A DNA stretch of 43,232 nt from Candidatus Binataceae bacterium (lineage in GTDB: Bacteria > Desulfobacterota > Binatia > Binatales > Binataceae), in NCBI GenBank assembly GCA_035500095.1, contig DATJXN010000019.1, forward strand, positions 1 through 43,232, written 5' to 3'. The translations under genes were made by a program, and so were the position numbers. The notes under the pieces were generated by a model. It was given only the letters and a program-made list of their open reading frames with translations, searched no databases and had not been told where the DNA came from. This document shows positions 8,938-16,776 of the stretch, piece by piece (the first letter of the stretch is position 1; every line of letters begins with the position of its first letter).

Positions 8938-9615
8938 TCAAATCACGAGCGAGAGCACGCCGGCGGCGATCAGCGCGCCCGCCCAGACCGCGTCGAGGTT
9001 GATCCAGGCGCTCCGCAGGAACGCCAGTCCGACGCGGTCATAGACCACGACGGCGATCGTGCCCATGGCGAGCAGCATGGCGGACGTGTGCAGCAGCACG
9101 ACCGCCGCATCCTGCGCGAACGAGAGCGACGGGCCCATCGCGGCCATCGATTGATGCATCAGCCGCCCGTGCAGTCCGTGCATCATCTGATGATGCATCT
9201 CCGCGCCGCCCGGCATGTCCATCAGGATCGGAAATAGCATCAGGCCCGCGCCATGGGCCGAGGCCATCAGGAACGACCAGAAGGCAAGCTCGTACCACTT
9301 CACCCGCATCGCCACCCATCGCGGATGCGCGCGCGGCCATAGATAGCGAAACGCGCCGAACAGGATCAGAATGCCGGCGCCGGCGGGGCGCAACCATGGA
9401 GACGCGGCGGCGAATCGCGCCCATCCGATCAGCGCGACCACTGCGGCGATCGAAACCAGGTGGCCCAGTGCGATCGGTCCGAGCGCCGCGAAGACCCTGG
9501 CGCGGCGACGCTCCTGCAGCCCCAGCGCGACCGCGAACAGCCATCCCATCGACGGATCGAGGCCGTGGTAAGCGCCAAGCGCGGCGATCGCGATCCACGG
9601 CCAGACCGCGGTCAC
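8938..9615 (-). CDS. Met/His-rich polytopic membrane protein coupled to SBP56
   Basis: A 225-residue integral membrane protein with about six hydrophobic segments. The N-terminus carries ALGAYHGLDPSMGWLFAVAL, a His-Gly-Leu-Asp-Pro signature in TM1 loosely reminiscent of the NicO/UreH/TauE-like metal or anion transporters; this similarity is impression, not proof. A cytoplasmic or periplasmic loop near residues 140-160 is exceptionally rich in Met and His (for example MHHQMMHGLHGRLMHQSM), which could bind copper or another soft metal. The start is a GTG that overlaps the SBP56 stop as GTGA, so the two are made together. Exact family not recognised; a role in metal supply to, or substrate/product transport for, the SBP56 enzyme is inference. 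Confidence 0.8.
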   Translation of the reverse strand: MTAVWPWIAIAALGAYHGLDPSMGWLFAVALGLQERRRARVFAALGPIALGHLVSIAAVVALIGWARFAAASPWLRPAGAGILILFGAFRYLWPRAHPRWVAMRVKWYELAFWSFLMASAHGAGLMLFPILMDMPGGAEMHHQMMHGLHGRLMHQSMAAMGPSLSFAQDAAVVLLHTSAMLLAMGTIAVVVYDRVGLAFLRSAWINLDAVWAGALIAAGVLSLVI

Positions 9616-11006
9616 GGGTAGCAGAACGAATCAGACGAGCAGTCGCCGCCCTCCAGATGTATCTGATGCGGACGTTCGCCCTCGAAGGGGATAAAGAAGT
9701 TGGGGTCGAGCGCCATACCGCCGTTCGGCTCGGCATCGACCTTGACAATCCATCCGCGCATGCCCTCGGGATAGAACTGTTCGTCGAGCGCCGAGTAGAG
9801 CGAGTTGGTCACGTAGATGCGGCGGCCGTCGCGGCTGATCTCGAGCATCTGCGGCGCGCCGTTGACCTTGCCGGCCTTGGGATGGGGCGTACGCGAAGCC
9901 ATCCCGCCGATCCGCACCGAGCCGGTCTGGCGCGGATGAAACGGGTCGCTCACGTCATACTGCTTGAGCTCGCCCGTACCCCAGCACGATGCGTAAAGGA
10001 ACCGGTCGTCGAGGCTGAGCGCTATCTCGGGCACTAGCGGCGGCGCAGCCTTGAACTGCTTGAGCACCGGCGGCAGCAGCGTCGGGTCGGCGGGCTCGGC
10101 GGGAATCTCGATAACCTTGCGCGCGGCCCATTTGCCGTTGCCGTTCTCGCGATGCCACAGCCAGATTCCGGCGCTCAGGTCCTTGGTCGAAAGAACCGTG
10201 CAGACGAAGCCGTAGGCTCTGGTCGGATCATGCGCCGGCCGCAGCTCAAGCGACATCTGATGCTCCTTGCCAAGGTCGATTTCCTGCAGATGGCGGCGCT
10301 TGCGCAGGTCCCAAATGTGGAGCCGATGGCCGTAGTCGCCCTTGACCAGGCGCTCGAGGCTCAGCCCGTTCTCGAACATGTCGGGCGTGCCCCATTCGCT
10401 GCTGATTCCGACGTCGTAACCGATGTGCCACCAGAAATCGTAGGCAAGGAACTGCGGGCCGCGATCGACTTCCCATCGGCCGAGCACGTCGAAGCTCTCG
10501 TGATCGAGCAGAAAAACTCCGCCGGGGCCGCCGCCGGTCGCGTTGCCCATCGCGCTGACATAGATTGCGTCGGGCCCGCAATGGAACGTATGCGGACGGC
10601 TATACCCGGCGCGCGTTGCGATTTCCTCGGGTTCGATGACCTTGACGATTTTCGGCGCGCGCGGGTTGGGCTTGGTATCGATGACGTGGATGCGCGAAGA
10701 GCGCAGGCCCGGGACCAGCAGGTAGCGGCGCTCGACGTGCGGATGCGGGGAATACGGGCAGAGCGCGGCGCTGCACGCGTTCCATCCGAAGTGATGCAGC
10801 TCGTTGCCTGCGTTGGGCATCTCGACCCGTCCGACGACGCTCGCGAACGTCGGCGAGCCGGGATCGAGGTCGAGCACGTTGATCGCGTCGCGCTTGCCGT
10901 GTTTGGGATCGAGGCTGAAGGTCGCGACGTAGCCGAGCCGCTCGCGTGGCCCCTCCATCGCCATCCGCGGCGAAGGATAAAACGTCTGGTCGGGCTTCCA
11001 AAGCAT
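9612..11006 (-). CDS. Selenium-binding protein 56 / methanethiol oxidase family
   Basis: A 464-residue member of the SBP56 family, to which bacterial methanethiol oxidase and human SELENBP1 belong; these are copper proteins converting methanethiol to formaldehyde, hydrogen sulfide and hydrogen peroxide. Hallmarks seen: ELHHFGWNACS (His71, His72, Cys78), RPHTFHCG, YDFWWHIGYD, LSLDDRFLYASCWG, the SLYSALDEQFYPEG stretch and the C-terminal RPHQIHLEGGDCSSD. The length is that of the family. No signal peptide is visible, unlike the periplasmic Hyphomicrobium enzyme, so a cytoplasmic location is predicted. Start at 11006 is supported by AAAGGGGAG 9 nt upstream; a 22-residue longer reading has no such site. 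It is the first gene of a two-gene operon with the following membrane protein, divergent from a DoxX gene. Confidence 0.92.
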   Translation of the reverse strand: MLWKPDQTFYPSPRMAMEGPRERLGYVATFSLDPKHGKRDAINVLDLDPGSPTFASVVGRVEMPNAGNELHHFGWNACSAALCPYSPHPHVERRYLLVPGLRSSRIHVIDTKPNPRAPKIVKVIEPEEIATRAGYSRPHTFHCGPDAIYVSAMGNATGGGPGGVFLLDHESFDVLGRWEVDRGPQFLAYDFWWHIGYDVGISSEWGTPDMFENGLSLERLVKGDYGHRLHIWDLRKRRHLQEIDLGKEHQMSLELRPAHDPTRAYGFVCTVLSTKDLSAGIWLWHRENGNGKWAARKVIEIPAEPADPTLLPPVLKQFKAAPPLVPEIALSLDDRFLYASCWGTGELKQYDVSDPFHPRQTGSVRIGGMASRTPHPKAGKVNGAPQMLEISRDGRRIYVTNSLYSALDEQFYPEGMRGWIVKVDAEPNGGMALDPNFFIPFEGERPHQIHLEGGDCSSDSFCYP

Positions 11007-11043
11007 CGGCGTAACTCCCCTTTCGTTCGATGGGTGATTCTCG

Positions 11044-11085
11044 ACTTTAGATACAGAAAATATCCGGTTCAAGGATTAGCCGGAT
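11044..11085 (-). promoter_or_regulatory. Candidate promoter and operator of the SBP56 gene
   Basis: On the minus strand TTGAAC (11072-11067) and TAAAGT (11049-11044) are separated by 17 bp, a fair sigma-70 match. An inverted repeat ATCCGG (11062-11067) and CCGGAT (11080-11085) with a 12-nt gap overlaps the -35 element and could be a repressor operator. The promoter is about 40 bp upstream of the ATG. Not verified. Confidence 0.35.
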
Positions 11086-11126
11086 CGCGGTACCAAGTCG
11101 ATCCGATGGACGGATTTTATCTTGCA

Positions 11127-11141
11127 TTTCGGCTGCCGAAA
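11127..11141. promoter_or_regulatory. 15-nt palindrome upstream of the DoxX gene
   Basis: TTTCGGC-T-GCCGAAA is a perfect palindrome, 42 nt upstream of the DoxX start codon and inside the divergent SBP56/DoxX intergenic region. The size and symmetry fit a dimeric regulator site or a leader hairpin. Nothing else constrains it. Confidence 0.4.
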
Positions 11142-11183
11142 GGGTTCAACTTGAGCGGCGCGAAAAGCGGAGGTGAAGCTCTG

Positions 11184-11570
11184 ATGGATTCACTGCGCGG
11201 GGTCGGGGCCCTGCTCGGCCGCATCATGATGGCCTATATCTTTGTCAGCGCGGGAATCGAAAAAATCGGCGGACCGGCGGCGACCATGAATTTCATGGCG
11301 AGCGGGGGGCTGCCGCGTTCGCTGGTCCCCGAGCTTTTCGTGCTTTCGGTCGTGGTCGAGCTGGTGGGCGGTCTGATGCTGGCGGCCGGATGGCACGCCG
11401 AATTGGCGTCGCTGATCATGTTTTTGTTCATGATCCCCGTCACGATCATTTTCCACGTTTCGACCGGGCAAACCGTCGAATGGGAAAAGAACCTCGCGAT
11501 CATGGGCGGACTGCTGATGGTCGCGGTGCTCGGCCCCGGCGGTATGAGCCTGCGCCGCGCGCGAAAATAG
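11184..11570 (+). CDS. DoxX-family membrane protein
   Basis: A 128-residue, four-helix membrane protein of the DoxX family (GRIMMAYIFVSAGIEKIGG near residues 12-30; VVVELVGGLMLAAGW near 55-70; a terminal GGLLMVAVLGPGG). The family includes the DoxD/DoxA-type thiosulfate:quinone oxidoreductase subunits and many small oxidative-stress-linked proteins; a specific reaction cannot be assigned. Start chosen at 11184 because GGAGGTG stands 8 nt upstream; a longer reading from 11106 would place a palindrome and an unconserved 26-residue tail inside the protein. It is divergent from the SBP56 operon and convergent with the glutaredoxin, so it is probably transcribed alone. The neighbourhood hints at sulfur or redox chemistry. 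Confidence 0.88.
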   Translation: MDSLRGVGALLGRIMMAYIFVSAGIEKIGGPAATMNFMASGGLPRSLVPELFVLSVVVELVGGLMLAAGWHAELASLIMFLFMIPVTIIFHVSTGQTVEWEKNLAIMGGLLMVAVLGPGGMSLRRARK

Positions 11571-11648
11571 CACGAGCGCCATACGGCGCCCGCCAATCCC
11601 GGCCGGAAGCCGCACCGCGCTCGCGACGATCTATGGCGATGCTGCCCG

Positions 11649-11981
11649 CTACTGGCGGGCGCTCTCGCCCGTCGCCTGTTTCACCAGCGTGCTGAGCTCG
11701 CCGCTTTCGTATAGCTCGCGCACGATATCGCATCCGCCGACGAACTTGCCGTTGATGTAAACCTGCGGAATGGTCGGCCAATTACTGTAGGTCTTGACCG
11801 CTTCGCGCACTTCCTGGTCGGTGAGCACGTCGACGGTGGAGTAGGGCGCGCCTAACTCCTCGAATACCTGGACGGTCGCGGCCGAGAATCCGCATTGCGG
11901 AAAGTTGCGGTTGCCCTTCATGAAGATGACGATCTTGTCGCCGTTGATCGCGTTGCGGATTCGCTCGATTGCATCGGCCAT
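11649..11981 (-). CDS. grxD: Monothiol glutaredoxin, CGFS type
   Basis: A 110-residue monothiol glutaredoxin with the CGFS active site at residues 30-33, the TIPQVYING cis-Pro segment and the GGCDI glutathione-binding turn. CGFS glutaredoxins bind a labile [2Fe-2S] cluster with glutathione and pass it to client apoproteins, often as a heterodimer with BolA. The start at 11981 has GGAGGTG 9 nt upstream, and that site lies within the 3' end of bolA; an earlier ATG at 11993 is disfavoured. BolA is immediately upstream with an 8-nt gap, matching the known BolA-Grx4 partnership. Last gene of the thiolase-channel-bolA-grx cluster. Confidence 0.95.
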   Translation of the reverse strand: MADAIERIRNAINGDKIVIFMKGNRNFPQCGFSAATVQVFEELGAPYSTVDVLTDQEVREAVKTYSNWPTIPQVYINGKFVGGCDIVRELYESGELSTLVKQATGESARQ

Positions 11982-11989
11982 ATGAATTC

Positions 11990-12235
11990 TCACCTCCGGT
12001 TCTGATACTGGCTCGGGGTCATCACCTTGAGCGTCAGCGCGTGGACGCGCGCCTTCATCGCGTCCCCCAGCGACCCGTATACTGCCTGATGGCGTTCGAC
12101 CAGGCCCTTGCCCTCGAAGCTTTCGCTCACCACCAGCGCTTCGAAATGATCGCCGCCGCCGGTGAAATCGCGCACCTCGACCAGGGCGCCCGGCAAGCCG
12201 CGCTCGATCATTTCCTTGATTTCCTGCGCTTCCAT
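11990..12235 (-). CDS. bolA: BolA-family protein
   Basis: An 81-residue BolA domain protein with the class II KH-like fold. Visible signatures are GGGDHFEALVVS, FEGKGLVERHQAVY with the invariant His that co-ligates a [2Fe-2S] cluster with a CGFS glutaredoxin, and the terminal HALTLKVMTPSQY. The variable loop and length fit the BolA2/Fra2 or IbaG-like group better than E. coli BolA itself. It lies between the Kir-type channel (12-nt gap) and the glutaredoxin (8-nt gap), so it should be cotranslated with both. Expected role: Fe-S cluster trafficking or iron sensing in the cytoplasm. Confidence 0.93.
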   Translation of the reverse strand: MEAQEIKEMIERGLPGALVEVRDFTGGGDHFEALVVSESFEGKGLVERHQAVYGSLGDAMKARVHALTLKVMTPSQYQNRR

Positions 12236-12247
12236 CGAACCCCCAGT

Positions 12248-13159
12248 CTAGCCTTCGGGCGCGGCGGCGTCGAGCGGCGGCGGCGTCGCCGGCACGACCT
12301 CGTCGAAGCGCGCATAGTCAATTTCAAACGAGCCGTCGGGGAGTTCCAGCAGAACGTCGGCGAAGCGCGTGCCCCAGGCGATTTCGTCCGCGGTCCATAC
12401 GCAGCGCACATGGACGTTTTGCAGAAACGATTCGTCCATCCCGACCAGCGAAGCGATAATCAGGCTGCGCGAGGCCTTCATCGAGGCGGCCGTTTCGCCG
12501 AAGAGCGGGCTCCGCTCGTCGATCGGATGAATCACGGTCCAACTGAGCGAGAACAATGCGTTGCGCGAGCGCGCGAGACGCAGGTCGTAGAAACGGCGCA
12601 TGCTCTCACCCTCGCGGGTTGTCTCCCAGCGCGACACGACGACGTGGATCTGCGCTTCGACGATCCGGTTGGAGCGTTGGTTCATCGTGCGAAACATCAG
12701 TGACGGCACGCCGTCGCGGGGCGAAATCGCCATCACCCGGCTGAAGCGCACGCGCGCCGTCGGCCGCGAGAAACGCGCGAAGACCAGTCCCGTCGCCACC
12801 GCGAACGCGATCAAGCCGCTCATCGCCTCGATGCTCACCAGCACGTTCGAGCCGAGCGACTGCGGCGACATCGTTCCATATCCGATCGTCGCCATCGTCT
12901 GTATGCTGAAAAAGAAAGCGTCGGCGAACGAGCCCGGGCGGGCGTTGGCGACGCCGCCGTCGCCCATGTAGGCGAGCGCGAAAAGGCAGTTGATAAGGCC
13001 GACTGCGGCGAAGATTATCCCGAGCAGCGCCGGCCATGAAATTGTGGTCAGGTAAAAGTAGAGATCGCTTATCGCTGGGCGCGGCATTCCCGACGTCACG
13101 CGGCCGATCAACTCGCGGTCCTGGGCGCTGAATTCTGCGTTGGTCGAACCCTGCTTCAC
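12248..13159 (-). CDS. KirBac-type inward-rectifier potassium channel
   Basis: A 303-residue two-helix potassium channel: TM1 about 41-66, pore helix, selectivity filter TIGYG at 91-95, TM2 about 104-128, then a C-terminal cytoplasmic immunoglobulin-like gating domain (RPTARVRFSRVMAISPRDGV, LMFRTMNQRSN, VDE-like WTVIHPIDERSPL and GMDESFLQNVH). This is the bacterial Kir architecture, active as a tetramer in the inner membrane. The start is GTG at 13159 with GGAAG 6 nt upstream. It begins 30 nt after the thiolase stop and ends 12 nt before bolA, so it sits inside an apparent operon with metabolic and Fe-S genes, an unusual setting for a channel. Intact and of normal length. Confidence 0.93.
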   Translation of the reverse strand: MKQGSTNAEFSAQDRELIGRVTSGMPRPAISDLYFYLTTISWPALLGIIFAAVGLINCLFALAYMGDGGVANARPGSFADAFFFSIQTMATIGYGTMSPQSLGSNVLVSIEAMSGLIAFAVATGLVFARFSRPTARVRFSRVMAISPRDGVPSLMFRTMNQRSNRIVEAQIHVVVSRWETTREGESMRRFYDLRLARSRNALFSLSWTVIHPIDERSPLFGETAASMKASRSLIIASLVGMDESFLQNVHVRCVWTADEIAWGTRFADVLLELPDGSFEIDYARFDEVVPATPPPLDAAAPEG

Positions 13160-13189
13160 ACGAATCTTCCGCGCTCGAGGTGCTCTTCG

Positions 13190-14323
13190 CTAAACCTGTT
13201 CCACCACGGTTGCGATACCCTGGCCGATTCCGATGCACATCGTCGCGAGCCCCAGCGGCGCTCCGCGCCGTCGCATCTCGTGCGTCAGCGTGACCATCAG
13301 CCGCGCTCCCGAACATCCCAGCGGATGGCCGAGCGCGACCGCGCCGCCGTTGACGTTGAGCCGGTTCTCGTCGATCGTGAGTTCGGTGTTGCAGGCGAGC
13401 ACCTGCGCCGCAAACGCCTCGTTGATCTCGACCAGGTCGATGTCGCCAAGCTTGAGCGCCGCACGCCCGACCACCTTGTGCACCGCCGGCACCGGTCCCC
13501 ATCCCATGATCTCCGGTCTTACGCCGGCGACCGCGGTCGCGCGGATCTGCGCCATCGGTTTGATGCCCAGCGCGCGCGCCCGCTCGGCGCTCATCAGCAG
13601 CACGGCCGCCGCACCGTCGCATACCTGCGAAGAGTTGCCTGCCGTGACCTGGCCGTCGGGCTTGAATGACGGCTTCAGCGCCGCCAGCCGATCCATGCTG
13701 GTGTCGGGGCGCGGCCCCTGGTCGACGTCGATCGTTCCGTTCGCCAGCTTCACTGGCACCATCTCTTCCTTGAAGCGCTCGCGCGCCGCGATCGCGCGCT
13801 GATGCGACCGCAGCGAGAACGCGTCGGCCTGCTCGCGCGTAATCTTGTACGTCGCGGCCAGCCGCTCCGCCGTCAGGCCCATCACGAACATGTCCTGCGG
13901 AAAGAGGTCGAGCAGCTTCGAATTGGGCAGCAGCCCGGAGCCCATCGGCACGTGACTCATCTGCTCGACGCCGCCGGCAATCGCGACCTCGCCCGCGCCG
14001 ATCATGATTTCGGAGGCGGCGAAGTTGACGGCCTGCAGGCCCGATCCGCACTGACGGTCAACCGTGGTGCCGGCGACTTCGACCGGGAGCCCCGCCAAAA
14101 GCGCGATCATGCGGCCGATGTTCAGCCCTTGCTCGCCCGACTGATTGGCGCATCCCCACACGACATCCTCGATTTCCGCCGGATCGAGCTTGCGATTGCG
14201 CTCGAGCAGCCGCCGCACGCACATCGCGGAGAGATCGTCGGCGCGGACGTCCTTGTAATAGCCCTCCTTGTTGGAGCGCCCGATTGGCGTGCGAACTCCA
14301 TCAACGATTACGACGTCGCGCAT
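13190..14323 (-). CDS. Thiolase (acetyl-CoA acyltransferase)
   Basis: A 377-residue thiolase. The nucleophilic Cys92 lies in VDRQCGSGLQAVN, the His of GGAVALGHPLGCSGAR is about residue 333, and the second Cys of MCIGIGQGIA is about residue 363. It catalyses reversible thiolysis of 3-ketoacyl-CoA (degradative reading) or acetoacetyl-CoA formation; sequence alone does not separate FadA-, PcaF- and PhaA-like roles. Start at 14323 is supported by GGAGG 9 nt upstream; the reading extended to 14416 is not. First gene of the minus-strand cluster that continues into the Kir channel, BolA and glutaredoxin, and divergent from the Rieske oxygenase, consistent with a ring-cleavage or beta-oxidation pathway. 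Confidence 0.92.
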   Translation of the reverse strand: MRDVVIVDGVRTPIGRSNKEGYYKDVRADDLSAMCVRRLLERNRKLDPAEIEDVVWGCANQSGEQGLNIGRMIALLAGLPVEVAGTTVDRQCGSGLQAVNFAASEIMIGAGEVAIAGGVEQMSHVPMGSGLLPNSKLLDLFPQDMFVMGLTAERLAATYKITREQADAFSLRSHQRAIAARERFKEEMVPVKLANGTIDVDQGPRPDTSMDRLAALKPSFKPDGQVTAGNSSQVCDGAAAVLLMSAERARALGIKPMAQIRATAVAGVRPEIMGWGPVPAVHKVVGRAALKLGDIDLVEINEAFAAQVLACNTELTIDENRLNVNGGAVALGHPLGCSGARLMVTLTHEMRRRGAPLGLATMCIGIGQGIATVVEQV

Positions 14324-14481
14324 GGCTTCTGCCTCCGGGGTCTTAGCTTCGACATTGTTGACATCGGGCCGAACGGCGGTCCATGAGTCTAACATGCGCC
14401 GCGCCGCGCCCGGCAAAGGTCCGATAGCAATCGCCCGAGGCCGGCGCAGCGGCGCGCTGAGGGCGGTCGAGAGAGGTCACC

Positions 14482-15669
14482 ATGGCGGCTAGTCAGCGAA
14501 GCTCCGGCGCGGTTTCGGCCAGCCGGCAGTACGCGCCTTACGTCGAGGCGGACTGGGGTTTCAAGAATACCTGGTACCCGGCGCTTTTCAGCCACGAGCT
14601 CGGCGACAACACCGTGAGGGGCGTCACGATGGCCGGGCGCGACATCGCGCTCCGCCGCGCACGCGGCAAGGTTTACGCCTTGCGCGACCGCTGCGCGCAT
14701 CGCGGAGTCAAAATGTCGCTGCGTCCGATGTGCCTGACCGACGAGACCCTGAGCTGCTGGTACCACGGCTTCACCTACGGTCTCGAAGACGGCGTGCTGA
14801 AGACGATAGTGGCCTCGCCCGACGATCCGCTGATCGGCAAGGTTCGCATCCGCACCTACCCGGTGGTGGAGCGCGCGGGGATCATCTTCGTCTTCGTCGG
14901 CGACGAGGATTTCGCACCGCTGCCGCCCCTGGAAGCCGACATGCCGATTCGGATAACCGACGACGCCAACCCTGTTCCGCACATCCTCGATGAAAAAGTT
15001 TATGTCCGCGGGATCCATCGCACCGGCAATTCCAACTGGCGTCTGGCGGCCGAAAACGGATTCGATCCGGGCCATCTGTTGATTCACTGGGACAATCAAA
15101 TCGTCGCGGCGACCGACCGCAAGCTCGGGCTTGGCGTCGAGCCGATCGGCGAGGGCGCGATCAGGATTATCGACGAGCCCGAAGGTCCGAAGGGAATCAT
15201 GAACATGTACAACACGCGCGCGTACAAGTTCATCATGGAGAACAAAGCGGTGAATATGCGCGCGCGCGGCAAGAACTCCTACTACGCGCGCACCTCGATG
15301 GTCCTCCCGGGGATTCTGCTGGTCGAGCATTGGCCGATCCCCGGGTGGGCGCAGTACGAATGGTATGTGCCGACCGACGACAAGCATCACGAGTACTGGG
15401 AAATCGTGGTCGGGCGCTGCCGCAACGAGGAGGAGCGGCGCGAAGCGGATTACCTTTACGATAACTTCTTCGAGCCACTAGGGTTGCGGGACTTTAACAA
15501 CAACGACTTGTTCGCGCGCGAGGCGATGCAGCATTTCTACGAGCAGGGCGACGGCTGGAACCGTGAGTCGCTGTGCGCTTTCGACGCCGCGACCATCACC
15601 TGGCGCAAAGTCGCGGCGCGCTTCAACCGCGGCATCCAGGAAGCGCCCGAGTCCCAAGGCGGCCGCTAA
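14482..15669 (+). CDS. Rieske non-heme iron oxygenase, CarAa-like terminal component
   Basis: A 395-residue ring-hydroxylating oxygenase. The Rieske [2Fe-2S] ligands are C71-x-H73 (CAHRG) and C92-x2-H95 (CWYHG). The mononuclear iron site is H198, H202 (NGFDPGHLLIH) and D342 in FNNNDLFAREAM, with D195 as the bridging Asp. The NGFDPGH and FNNxDxxAREAM signatures and overall length resemble carbazole 1,9a-dioxygenase CarAa and related homotrimeric alpha-only oxygenases; no beta subunit is encoded nearby. The substrate is probably aromatic or polycyclic, but unknown. Start has AGAGAGG upstream. A reductase follows after 19 nt, giving a two-component system. All iron ligands are intact. Confidence 0.9.
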   Translation: MAASQRSSGAVSASRQYAPYVEADWGFKNTWYPALFSHELGDNTVRGVTMAGRDIALRRARGKVYALRDRCAHRGVKMSLRPMCLTDETLSCWYHGFTYGLEDGVLKTIVASPDDPLIGKVRIRTYPVVERAGIIFVFVGDEDFAPLPPLEADMPIRITDDANPVPHILDEKVYVRGIHRTGNSNWRLAAENGFDPGHLLIHWDNQIVAATDRKLGLGVEPIGEGAIRIIDEPEGPKGIMNMYNTRAYKFIMENKAVNMRARGKNSYYARTSMVLPGILLVEHWPIPGWAQYEWYVPTDDKHHEYWEIVVGRCRNEEERREADYLYDNFFEPLGLRDFNNNDLFAREAMQHFYEQGDGWNRESLCAFDAATITWRKVAARFNRGIQEAPESQGGR

Positions 15670-15688
15670 GACCGAGACGCTCGCCTCG

Positions 15689-16750
15689 ATGCCCGACCAA
15701 GCCGGTTCGTCGCCGCCCCCCGCCGCCCCAGCGAACGCGCATCGCGTGACGCTCCGTTTCGAGGACGGCGTCGAAAAGGAGATCGAAGCCGGCGCGGATG
15801 AATTCGTGCTCGACGCGGCGCTGCGCCAGGGCGTGCCGCTGGTTTACCAGTGTCGATCGGGAAGCTGCTCGACCTGCGTCGGACAGCTGGTGAGCGGCAC
15901 GCTCGAGATGGCGCGCGAGCGCGCGCTCTCGCTTATCGCGTCGGAAATCGCGGAAGGCAAGCGCCTGCTTTGCAGTTCGCGCGCGCGCGGGTCGAGCGTG
16001 GTGCGCCTGCACTATCCGAGCGCCCTCATCTACTCGGAGGAGCGCCACAATTTCGAGGCGCGCGTCGCTGGCGTCGAATGGCCGGTGCCCTCGGTCGCGA
16101 AACTCGCGATCGCGCTCGATCGGCGCGCCGGCGTTAGCTTTCAGGCCGGCCAGTATGTCCGCATCAAGGTGCCCGGCACCGAGGAGTGGCGTTCGTACTC
16201 GATGTGCTCGACGCCGCGCGATCTGCCGAAGATGGAGTTCCTGGTGCGGATCATCCCGGGCGGTGTGATGTCCGAGTATCTGCGTTCGGCGCGCGAGGGC
16301 GAGCGGCTCGAAGTCGAAGGGCCGCTCGGCGCATTCATCCTGCATCCGGGCAAGGGACTGCATGTCTTCGTCGCCGGCGGCACCGGGCTTGCGCCGATTC
16401 TCTCGATGATCGACGAGGTTCGCCGCGCCAGCGGCCCGAAACCGAAGATGCTGCTGAGCTTCGGATGTGCGAGCGACAAGACGTTTTTCTATCGCGACGA
16501 AATCGAGTTGCGGCAGTGGTGGATTCCGCAGTTGAGCGTGCGGCTCTCGGCCGACCGCGTCGAGGACCCGGCCTCCGGGCTTATCCAGGGCACGCCGGTC
16601 AATGCGCTCGGCTCCGCGCCGATCGGCGACGGCGAGGCGATGGCCTATCTGTGCGGCCCGCCGCCGATGATCGAGGCGGCGCGCCGCCGTCTTGCCGAAT
16701 TGGGCGTGAGCCCCGAGCGAATCTATGCCGAGCGCTTTGTCGCGAGCTGA
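15689..16750 (+). CDS. Ferredoxin-FAD-NAD(P) oxygenase reductase
   Basis: A 353-residue electron-transfer flavoprotein. An N-terminal plant-type [2Fe-2S] ferredoxin domain has ligands C55, C60, C63 and C95 (CRSGSCSTC). A ferredoxin-reductase FAD domain follows (RSYS near 168-171, GGVMSEYL near 191-198), then a NAD(P) domain (AGGTGLAP near 229-236 and CGPPPMIEAA near the end). The order Fd-FAD-NAD is that of BenC/AntC-type reductases of two-component Rieske systems, which deliver electrons directly to the oxygenase without a separate ferredoxin. It is in the same operon 19 nt downstream of the Rieske gene, so it is the presumed partner. Start at 15689 inferred from domain boundaries; no strong ribosome-binding site is seen. 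Confidence 0.9.
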   Translation: MPDQAGSSPPPAAPANAHRVTLRFEDGVEKEIEAGADEFVLDAALRQGVPLVYQCRSGSCSTCVGQLVSGTLEMARERALSLIASEIAEGKRLLCSSRARGSSVVRLHYPSALIYSEERHNFEARVAGVEWPVPSVAKLAIALDRRAGVSFQAGQYVRIKVPGTEEWRSYSMCSTPRDLPKMEFLVRIIPGGVMSEYLRSAREGERLEVEGPLGAFILHPGKGLHVFVAGGTGLAPILSMIDEVRRASGPKPKMLLSFGCASDKTFFYRDEIELRQWWIPQLSVRLSADRVEDPASGLIQGTPVNALGSAPIGDGEAMAYLCGPPPMIEAARRRLAELGVSPERIYAERFVAS

Positions 16751-16776
16751 ACTGCGCGCACAAGAGAAGCTGAGTT

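Noticed and set aside
10152..11183. N-terminal extension of the DoxX frame through the SBP56 gene
   Set aside because: The extension is antisense to SBP56; a good ribosome-binding site exists at 11169-11175 for the short form.
14358..14363. Consensus TTGACA in the thiolase/Rieske divergent region
   Set aside because: No -10 element at 16-19 bp in the right direction; a lone hexamer is weak evidence.
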